Source of the DNA: Lagopus muta
Taxonomy: Eukaryota; Chordata; Aves; Galliformes; Phasianidae
Assembly: GCF_023343835.1 (NCBI RefSeq)
Contig: NC_064437.1
Span: forward strand, 48,930,972 to 48,994,971
DNA length: 64,000 nucleotides
Direction: 5' to 3'
The notes under the pieces were generated by a model, which saw only the letters and a list, made by a program, of their open reading frames with translations, was not told the origin of the DNA and did no database searches. Below are positions 37,382 through 45,548 of the stretch, piece by piece. Each line of letters begins with the position of its first letter. The first letter of the stretch is position 1. A program made the position numbers and the translations under genes.

Positions 37382-37429
37382 CTATTTCCTCTGTGTTTCC
37401 AGAAGCGTATACCTTTGCTCTCCAAAAAT
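37382..37429 (-). CDS. 48-bp stalk exon preceding the transmembrane exon
   Basis: A minus-strand exon with acceptor tatttacgtttcag and an excellent donor ATAG|GTGAGTT. It is phase 1 at both ends (2 + 45 + 1 bases). It encodes FWRAKVYASGNTEEI, and the leftover G joins with AT of the next exon to give Asp. This is a plausible short membrane-proximal stalk with one N-glycosylation-like Asn (GNTEE; the sequon would need T at +2, so NxT is not met). The exon is open in the joined frame, and the phase match with the transmembrane exon is the main support. Confidence 0.5.
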   Translation of the reverse strand: MFGEQRYTLLETQRK

Positions 37430-38722
37430 CTGAAACGTAAATATTTTGGCCTGTTAGGACATCAAGAAAAGTGTTCTACATCTACCTGGGTAAAACTGAG
37501 AATGGTGTATCAGTCATTCTGCCTTCTTTGGTGGCTGGGCTTTCATTTCTTCTCCAGTAAAATGAATGCTAGAAATAGGATTGCTTTTAAACTTGAAGTA
37601 TAATCCTCTTCTTCCCAAAGCCATGCAACCAATCATTTTGGTCCCTTTAGAGAGTCCACCGTAAGTCTGCTTTGCAGATGGCTGGAAACCTCTCTTGAGC
37701 TGAGCATGGGCTCTGGGAATTCTGCCATGATGTCAAAAAATCTGATCTATTGGGTAGCTCTGAACAGATTTATTTTTATTTACTGATCTTAGTCACATTT
37801 TTAATCCCAAATTTTCATAAATTATGAACCAAGCTTCAAAGCTATGGAGAGAAGCTTAAAACAAGCTCTTGCAGTTTAAACCAAATGTTTTTGGGAGCTG
37901 TAATTCTCAGCTGAAAGTATTTTTTTTCCCCCTAAACTGTTCTTCATAATCAAAATGTCTGGAAATTTATTTTATACAGACAGAAACAAAACACTTTTCT
38001 CTTCAAAAATCCCATGATGCTTTGAGATGGGAGTTGGGAGGTGTGAGGAATTTGTTTCCGGATCCGACCACAAAGATGTTTGTTTAACCTGACCAAAATC
38101 AAAGTTATAAAGAGAAGGAAATTTAAATAAATAAAACTAAGACTACGTTGTTGGTGTAAAAAGCAAAGCTCCTGGGTTTCCAGAATCACAATCAGTCTCT
38201 TTTAGTCTCTTTGCTCTTGCCTGTGAATTTATTTCATTATAAATTAAAAATAATTTTTAAAAAGCCACCTTTCTTCCACCTCTCTAATTATTCTTTGTGC
38301 TCATATGAAGAATGTTTCAAATTCAAACATAATAAAAGTTATATTGTATTACTTTTATTATCCTAATGGTCATAATACATAGACCTTAATGTATGCTTTC
38401 TAATAGAATTAAGCCAGTGACAGATTATGTGTTTTATGGCAGAAATAATATTTTACATGGAATATTTTATGTAGGTCAGTTTAATATATTGAGATTTAAT
38501 TATTAGTTTCCTTTTAAAAAAAGGAGGGAGGGAAATCTCTGAAATCCCATGGGACTGAAGGGGATGTTTTCAGTTCATACTTCCAATGTGACTTTAATTA
38601 ACATTTAATATCATTTACTAGATGCTCCTTGAAAACCTTTCGCTTTTGAGGAGTGAGTGTTAGATGGCTGTCTTCTGTTTGCTTTGGTTTTTCCTTAGGT
38701 GGAAAGAAATGGATTAATGCAG
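37430..38722. other. Putative intron; no extracellular-domain exon found
   Basis: 1.3 kb. A minus-strand frame at 38,189-37,950 has a hydrophobic stretch followed by basic residues, but it lacks a credible acceptor in phase. No Ig-like Cys/Trp/Tyr-x-Cys pattern was seen. AT-rich between 38,220 and 38,520. Confidence 0.35.
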
Positions 38723-38907
38723 TCATAGAATCATTAAGACTGGAAAGACCACTGAGATCATCTAGCATAACCATCAACCCATACACATGCATGTCAATGA
38801 TTGATCTAAGTCCTGCCTTCAGCTCTGATCTCTTGGGGATGGACACAATCCTCAAGGGTGACAGCAATGATTCCCAATGCTCTGCAGCACCCCAGGCCCA
38901 GTTCTAG
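38723..38907 (-). mobile_element. CR1 LINE 3' fragment
   Basis: A minus-orientation CR1 end: tcatagaatcattaagactgg, then gagatcatctagcataaccatcaaccc, then a diverged stretch that retains 'ggatggacacaatcc' of the C-terminal coding/3' untranslated region. Several substitutions and indels show it is old. It directly precedes the TMPRSS2-like copy on the plus strand. Confidence 0.85.
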
Positions 38908-39159
38908 CTTTCTGACTGGCTCTCATCTCTGGGTTCGGACTATCTCCCATCCTTTCAATAGACCCTCTGAACTTGGACAAGATTTGCTTCTGGGTCATAG
39001 AACCTTGAAGATGAGTTTGATATCTCTATTGGAGTGACTTCCAGATCATTCTCAAAGGATCTTGAGGCAACTGATGGAGCTTTCTGATCCCTCAAATGTG
39101 CCTGACTCATCCATAACATGAAATTTGCACCATAACGCAGGTTGATGACTTTGTGAAGA

Positions 39160-39590
39160 GACACCACTGAGTTTTACTGATACTGTATGGCCAGTTTGCC
39201 TGCCTAAATCCAGTCTAATCTGCAGTACTGGATATCTGGGTGGGGAGCAGAATGCCAAGGAGGTAAAACAGCAAGTGACTTGAATTATGTCATGGTACCT
39301 TAATAGGACATTCTACGTGTAATTCTATCAATATCTGCAATGGCATGATTTTGTCTACGATGATCTGTACTGGATAGTTAGAAGGTGCAATTGATTCTTG
39401 TCAAGGGGACAGTGGAAGTCTTCTGATAACAAACAAACCCTGTGTGGTTGTTTGGAGATACCAACTGGGGAAGTGGCTGCACTAGTTCCAATAGGCCTGG
39501 AATTTATCGAAATATAACTGTGTTTAAAGACTGGATTTATAAAAACATGTATGCCAACAGATGGCAATGCCATCTGGTTGTTCTATGATA
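39160..39590 (+). pseudogene. TMPRSS2-like serine protease retropseudogene (C-terminal part)
   Basis: Plus-strand translation in shifting frames shows the C-terminal half of a trypsin-fold (S1) transmembrane serine protease. In order: TPLSFTDTVWPVCLP (PVCLP at 39,191-39,205), WISGWG (39,229-39,246), a GKTASDLNYVMVPLIGHSTC-like stretch, MICTG with a TAG (39,375-39,377), then DSCQGDSG (GDSG at 39,405-39,416; catalytic Ser codon 39,411-39,413), NWGSGC (39,463-39,480) and VFKDWIYKNM (39,520-39,549). WGSGC and DWIY next to GKT favour TMPRSS2 over other TMPRSS members. At least three frameshifts and one in-frame stop make it dead. The normally conserved intron before GDSGGP is absent, so a processed copy is likely. 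The catalytic His and Asp region upstream was not recognised. Confidence 0.75.
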
Positions 39591-39683
39591 CTGATTGTAT
39601 TGATGTTGCATATTGTGTTTGAACCAGGAGCCATGATTTTATTTACTACCCTGGAGGTAAAACAGCAAGCAGGTGATGAATCC

Positions 39684-39714
<31 letters not shown>

Positions 39715-39729
39715 CACCATATATATATA
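39684..39729. repeat. (TA)n microsatellite
   Basis: About 14 uninterrupted TA units, a short tttgcacc interruption and a second TA run. It lies about 100 bp beyond the protease copy, where its 3' untranslated tail would be expected. Confidence 0.95.
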
Positions 39730-40145
39730 AAAATTCCCCAGACTGCGAGGGGACCTGAATCTCCTGTAACCTGCCATAATAAAAACATGCACCTTGTCTC
39801 CCTTGATGCACAGCTCCTTCCTCACTCCCTTCTATTGCCTCCTGTTTCCATGTGATTTTCTTCCTCCTCCCTCTCAGATTTCTCCTTTTCTTAGATCAGG
39901 TAGTGGTTGGCCTTGTGGCACTGAAGTAGCCAGGGGTTCAGCATCTGCCTCCTTTGGGGGGGAGCAAAGGGGGAAGGGGGAAGGAAGAAAATAATTGGGA
40001 AGCTGGGAGGTAATGTGGAATAAAAGGTCTCACAGTGTGTATCTGAGCAACTCCATAGTCAAATATGGAATGACTTCAACAAAGAAGTTACTACTGGCAA
40101 TGACTCCACTGAAAACAATTCCTGAAAATCATTTGTAGTGGAAAT
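39730..40145. other. Non-coding, purine-rich patch
   Basis: No exon was recognised. A G/A-rich segment (ggggggagcaaagggggaaggggg) lies at about 39,956-39,988 and could form G-quadruplex structure. Confidence 0.4.
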
Positions 40146-40353
40146 GCTGAGTCATAGCTTGAAGCAGTGATTGAGCACCTGGTGGGAAGGCAGGGCCAAC
40201 CCAGGTGAACTCAGGTGCATGCAAAGCTCCTGATTGACCAGAAGAGGTAAAGCCAGGATATACCCTTTCCTAGACCTCATTTAAGTGTTGGCAGTGGAGG
40301 CAAGGGTATCTTGGTGGAGATTCCTGCATACCTGAGGCGTTTTGAAGGTAAGC
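40146..40353 (+). repeat. LTR-like interspersed repeat, copy B
   Basis: The partner of copy A at 34,459. It begins TGCTGAGTCATAGC, has AGTGATTGAGCACCTGG and CCTAGACCTCATTTAAG, and reaches a donor-like TTTGAAG|GTAAGCAG about 75 bp later. It is diverged from copy A but collinear with it and in the same orientation. The two copies flank the transmembrane, stalk and protease features. An A/T-rich run (aaaaataaaaaaataaaaaa) at about 40,481-40,503 may mark the end of the unit. Confidence 0.6.
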
Positions 40354-41942
40354 AGTTTTTTTTCCCCTTTATTTCTGTGCTAACGACTACTATATCTGAG
40401 CGAATCTTCTTTTGCTGCAGCCTAGGACTTTGCTACTCTGCTGTCATTTCTGTGTTTTCCATCATGTTACAGCATTATTTAAAAATAAAAAAATAAAAAA
40501 AAAATTGGCTGGTGTTTGATGCAGCAAAATTCTAAGCTAAATATAAATTCTGTAAGGTAGGCATTGTTCACATCTGTGTAAATGGTTTCCTTCCTCTGTC
40601 CTTTTCCACAGAAGACAAATGTCCCTCCTACAATGAAGCAGGAACTCCACTAGTCCTTGCCAGGCTCCTCTCTACCTAAGGCCCACAGATATGGTATTGC
40701 CTGCACCCTTCTGTGTAATGCTTGGAGGCATGTCAGTGCGTTTTCCTTGTATCTATTGCAGAGTAGCTTTTGCATGTCTTGCTGTTCTTAGGTCTACATC
40801 TCCTTGCTCCAGGGAAATGTTGCCGTATTAATGGGACTTGCACCATTTGTTTGCTGAGCAATAGCTAGTCAGTAATAGGGAGCATTTGCTGCTGACATTC
40901 TCTTCACATCTATAAGCACAGCTGGTTAACCATGTCCTTTGTGGCAAACAGCCTCATTCCTCTGGGTTCTTGTGAGCATCCATAGGAAGGTGCAGAGAAC
41001 ATCAAAAGCCAACAAAATGGTACTGAGAGTGACAAATTTCTAAGCATACTAAGAAAGATGGAATGAGGACAGAGCACTGCTCTAGACCTATGGATAGTAT
41101 TGCTTGCAGAGGCAGCAGGAGCATGTTTCCAGTGAATGTTAGGGGGAATGTCTGTTCTGCGTGCTTCAGGTGGGGAAAACTATCTGTGGTATTCCCCAAG
41201 GACAGGTGATTTTCTGTGAATTTCTGCTCAAAATAGGGTGGCATGGGGTGTCTGTTTGGTGACAATGAGGTTTCGACCACCAGAGGGTGCCTGCCTCCTT
41301 GCCTAATGTCTTGGAGGTCACAGTAACCCATGTAAGCTTCTGTTGTGGAGTTGCTATCAACTCCTTCCTCTCTGGTAATCCACCTCAGCTCCAATGTTAA
41401 CATGAGTTCTGATGATACTTCCTAGCTGTGTGACCCAGTACTTCCCTACACAAAATGGAGCTGAGAAACCACAAAGCAAGAGGCAAGTTATGAGGATGAC
41501 AAAGCCTTGCATTGGCTTGAAAGCTATAGAAGCATCATCCTGAGTCAGGAGCTTCAACATCCTATGAGAGACACAGAGACCAAAAGTGGTTTGCAGGTAG
41601 CATGCATGTGGATCAATTTCTTCCTATGCTCCATTGAGCTACTTTCCTGCACTGTGCCAAACAGGATGCTTGGCAGCTTTGCCATCTCATCTGCAAAGGT
41701 GCATGCTTTTAACTTCAGGATGTCTTCTGGATGATGCCTTAGTACTCAAGCTAGGAAATCTTGGCTAGAAAGCACAGTAAAATTCTACACTGTTTCAACG
41801 TAAGTTCCTTCCTTAAGGATCAGAGTTCTAAATAAATTCTTAAACAACATACATGCAGTCATATGGGAAATAACCCCACAAAGGTCAGGGAAAAAAAGCA
41901 CCTCTCTAAAAGGATGAAAAAGAAATACAATAGACCACTTAC
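40354..41942. other. Putative intron 1 of the receptor-like gene; extracellular exon expected here
   Basis: If the signal exon and the stalk exon belong together, the extracellular domain should be encoded between them. The only long minus-strand frame is 41,403-41,002 (133 codons). It has no convincing Ig or other domain pattern and its acceptor is unclear. A CTCF-like core lies at 41,277-41,290. No repeat was recognised here apart from low-complexity A/T at 40,481-40,503. Confidence 0.35.
41277..41290 (+). promoter_or_regulatory. CTCF-like core motif
   Basis: CCACCAGAGGGTGC matches the CTCF core CCASYAGRKGGCRS at 13 of 14 positions, with T in place of C at position 12. Single motifs of this quality are often bound, but binding cannot be inferred from sequence alone. 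Confidence 0.35.
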
Positions 41943-41997
41943 GTAAGAGAAGAAGAAAAGTCATTAGGACTGGTATCCAGCTTGCTTGTGAGGTCAT
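41943..41997 (-). CDS. Candidate first coding exon: signal peptide of receptor-like gene
   Basis: A minus-strand ATG at 41,997 with A at -3 opens 18 codons, MTSQASWIPVLMTFLLLL, plus one base, ending in the donor TTAC|GTAAGTG. The peptide is a short polar start followed by a strongly hydrophobic core, as in a signal sequence. A TAA lies in frame a short way upstream, so the frame starts here. Like the exon in the CpG island it is 55 bp long and phase 1. It lies upstream of, and in a phase compatible with, the stalk and transmembrane exons on the same strand. No CpG island is present, as is usual for tissue-restricted immune genes. The link to the other exons is inference. Confidence 0.4.
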
Positions 41998-44900
41998 TAT
42001 GAAGTTTTGAGAGCAGAGTAATTTCACCCAAGTTTTCTGAATTTAGTTCTTCTGTAGTGAAGAGGGAGACAAAAAAGCCAGGTCACGTGGTGTATAGGGA
42101 AGTAACAGTCACATCCTGCGTAGTTAAACTTGCAAACAAGTTCTCATTTTGGTCTTAAGTTCAATATATAAACAGTAATAATAAATAAATATACTCTGGG
42201 GAAGATAAACAGAGCAACATTCAGCTGTTTGGCTTCTAAGGGAGTTTTAAATGCTAACATTTATTTTTACAACTTTGATAGAGTTCAACCGAAGTGGATG
42301 GGTCTCTGATGAAATCTTCTGTCTAGTGTGGGGCAAGTGGCTTTTCTGCCTTAGAAGGAAAACCTGTTGCCAGCCTATTTATTTTTATGTATTTTAAGTC
42401 AACATTTATGCCATTATTCAGGAGAAGAGTACTTGGCTGAACACAGAGTGGAAAAAACTCACCACAACTGCAAATACATTACAAGTGACTCCTAGGAAAA
42501 GAAAGCCATCAACGCCACTTCTGTTCTGGAAAAATGTCCAGACATGGTAGAAACTGAAAAACAGCAACTAACTGGCAAAACTGTAGGGACTGGAACGGAC
42601 CTCTAGAAATCATTTAGTTTATTTTTGGACCATGGTGGGGGAAAAAAAAAAAACAAAAGCTTTTTTTCTTTGTGGAAATTCACATTTTCAAACACGTTAG
42701 CCTGTTGCAAAATCAAATGACAGTAAAGCTGTCTAAATATGTAACTAAATATTAACACATTTGGTTAAATGAACTTCCAAAGTCACTTCAGGTCCGTTCC
42801 TTAGGGATGAAAGACACAAAACACTGCCCACTCCCCTCCTCGCCCAGCAGTCTCTGGAAGGTCTCCTTATTGCTTTTATTTTTTGATTCTTGATGTGCTT
42901 TTCTGCTTTAGGTTCATCTTCTGCTGTCTAGTACCTCATGTAGCTGCTTGTATAATGAAATCAAAATAACTGGAAACACAACCTGAGAAATCCTCTTGGA
43001 TATTTCCTTTTCCTCCTCTTTGTGAGGTAGTGTTTCAGCAGATTCTCGCATCTACAGGCTGGATGAAATATCTTTTCTGCTGAGAAAATTAGAGCTGTAA
43101 AGCCCTCCTTCCAGAAGTCTGTTTTTAATGAGGCCATTGTAGGCCATAAGGGATGCTAGTGACTGCATATGTATGGCCACCTTGGCAGAAGAATGAATGC
43201 AGATAGACAGTGTTTAGTTGATCTGGCAAGATATGAGTGAAGAATCTCATTTATGGCTTTCAGGTCTTTGTGAAAGAATAAGGAAAACACAGCATTAGGT
43301 AACAGATATTGCTCTGAAGGCACTAAAAATAGAAATAAAAGTGACCCATGAACTCTCTAAGGTGACAGTAATTTATGACTCATTTTGCTTTGTGAGGTAT
43401 AAGTAGAAGTGATTGAATGTGGTACCGATAACCATAGTATTTGCTAATGTTTTGACCCATTGTGAGTGTGTAGATATGCATATGGGTAATTTATTGCTGT
43501 TTTCTTATTGTTCATGGATTTATCTGTGATCAGACTTGGAAACTCCAAAACCAAACAAAATTCTCTGCAGCACGTGAAGGTAAAAGATATCAAGATTCTA
43601 GTTAGAAACTCTCAGTGTTTTTGTATGTCATCAGCAAATGATCCCATGTTCTTAAGATCCTGAGAACCTATAATGGAAGCAATAAATAACATAAACATTG
43701 ACCCTCTTTCTTGCTTGCTTTCTTTTTTCCACTGGCCTAGCTCATTGGTCTCTTACTTCAAAGAATAAACTAAGCATTTAAATATGATTTGTTTGGCTGA
43801 ACTATGTAAAGCTGCTTGGTTTATCCTGTTGCTGGTTGTCTGCAAAATGTTTCAGATAACTTGGTTGGCTGGCTGTGCACTCCTGAGCATGTATGCTTCA
43901 CTATTCCTGTTCAGAACAGTTCCAATCAGTTCCTCTGGTAAGGAAGGGCTCTAATCAGAATAAGCCAGACTTAATAATCTCCTACTTGGAAGCAGGTTTA
44001 TTTGAATTCTTGGCCAAACTAGGAAATGTAGTTTCAAGCATGATCATCATTACCAAGCCTCTGTTACCCATCTCCTCCACTTGGCCACTGGGCAGGATAT
44101 ATATGTTTAATTAATTCTGCTTTTACCTTTGACCTGTAAATAGTGGGAGCAGTGTCAGATTTATATGTTATATGAATAACAAGGATTTCTCAGGAGACCC
44201 TATCCTGGTGAAAGAGGCTAACTGTAATTTTCAGCTGTGAGTAATTGTATATAATATAATCCTAAATGATTTTTCTTCTGTAATTTCATTAGAGTTTAGA
44301 AATTTAATTAGATTTTGAATCACTCTGAAATAAAGTAGCAAAACACCCAGAGACTAAGAGCAGTGGTTATTTTTTCCTCTGAGGCTAGAATTCTTGGTCT
44401 CAAATTGGCATGTGTTCATTACAAGGAAGTTTGCAGAAGTTCTTGATATATTATTCTCTTTCAGAATGGACTCTGAATAGGTCTTTGGAGAGCATTAGAA
44501 GAGCACACAGTTATTATACAGACTCTTTTTGAGGTTTAAGATCATCTGCCTTGCATATACTTAATAAAAATGTGCCTCTAAAGTTGTTTAAGAAACTGTG
44601 GAGATAGGGAAGATGCACCTCCAGTGCCTCAGTGCTCTTCCTGGTTTATTAGCAGCTCCAGTACCTGTGTATGATGATACAGAGAGGAGCTGTTTACTTT
44701 ATTTTAATGATTAGGTAGGTTTATGGTTATTTTTATTGCTACACATATGAACTGTCATGGTGGCTGTAATTAGAGGCACACTGAAGTGCTGTTCCTTCTC
44801 TTCCATCTGTGGTTAAAAGAAATATCTATCCTTCTGGCAGGCTTTGATTCTCTACTGAATTTGTACCGATGTGTGAAAACCAGTAACAAAGCAGATGACA

Positions 44901-45533
44901 AACTGGACAGGGTAAGGTCAGTGCAGGAGCCAGTGATGGTGGGAGGTCCCAGGGCAGCTGCAGTGTGTTCAGAAATTGACCTTCTTAGAAGACTTCTATA
45001 GCCTAGGTGTGCAAGTTCTTGCTCCCTTGTTCTAACAGGCATAGCATTGTTTGTGAAGATGCTGAACTGATAAAGGGATTTGAGTGTGTGGGAGCACTTT
45101 CTATAAAGCCTTTATCCTCATGGCAGGGACACTTTTCTCACTGGTATTAGTTGTTTGAGATAGGACTATCTGTTTGATCTGCAGATATTAACTCCTTACA
45201 GGGCAAAGCATGTAGCAAATTAAAGTGTTAGGAAGAGAGAAGGAAATTCAGGTTACTTTCAGCATGGCAACAATATAAAGAACTGTAACTGGGACAGACA
45301 GCATGAATGGAGAAATCTGACAAATAAGCTAGGTGTGAGAGACAGCAAATGTGAAATGAAAAATACCAGCAAAACAAATTGAGCAGAAAATAACGTTTTG
45401 TAAGTTATGGCAATCCAACATTTTGAAGAGAAATAGGGAAGTCCAATGCAGTAGGGTGTATGTCAGTCCTGAAGTGAGCAGTCAAAAGTAAACTTAGGAG
45501 CTAACTGGGATGTTCTGTCACCAACTGGTCTAT
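41998..45533. other. Non-coding, with one short CR1-like relic
   Basis: Upstream flank of the putative receptor gene. No confident exons. A CR1 relic at 42,586-42,630 is listed separately. The rest is ordinary AT-rich sequence. Confidence 0.4.
42586..42630 (-). mobile_element. Possible CR1 3' relic
   Basis: gggactggaacggacctctagaaatcatttag resembles the minus-orientation CR1 3' segment (ggttggaagggacctctagagatcatctag), with several substitutions. It is too short to assign to a subfamily. No terminal attctatga repeat remains. Confidence 0.5.
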
Positions 45534-45548
45534 GTTACCATTGGTAAC
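45534..45548. promoter_or_regulatory. Perfect RFX X-box palindrome
   Basis: GTTACCATTGGTAAC is a perfect inverted repeat (GTTACC-ATT-GGTAAC) and fits the RFX-family X-box consensus GTTRCCnnnGGYAAC, with the symmetry extended by one base on each side (ATGTTACC/GGTAACAT). X-boxes drive ciliary and, for MHC class II, immune genes. No promoter is recognised beside it, so its target is unknown. Confidence 0.5.

Noticed and set aside
37950-38189. Minus-strand hydrophobic segment followed by basic residues, possible second transmembrane exon
   Set aside because: No credible acceptor in the required phase. The hydrophobic codons come from an AT-rich tract.
38955-39573. Minus-strand frames of 68-72 codons
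   Set aside because: They lie antisense to the TMPRSS2-like relic or next to it and show no domain of their own.
41002-41403. 133-codon minus-strand frame as the missing extracellular domain
   Set aside because: It sits in the right place, but no Ig-type Cys/Trp/Tyr-Cys pattern, no clear phase-1 acceptor and no donor were found. Kept only as an open question.
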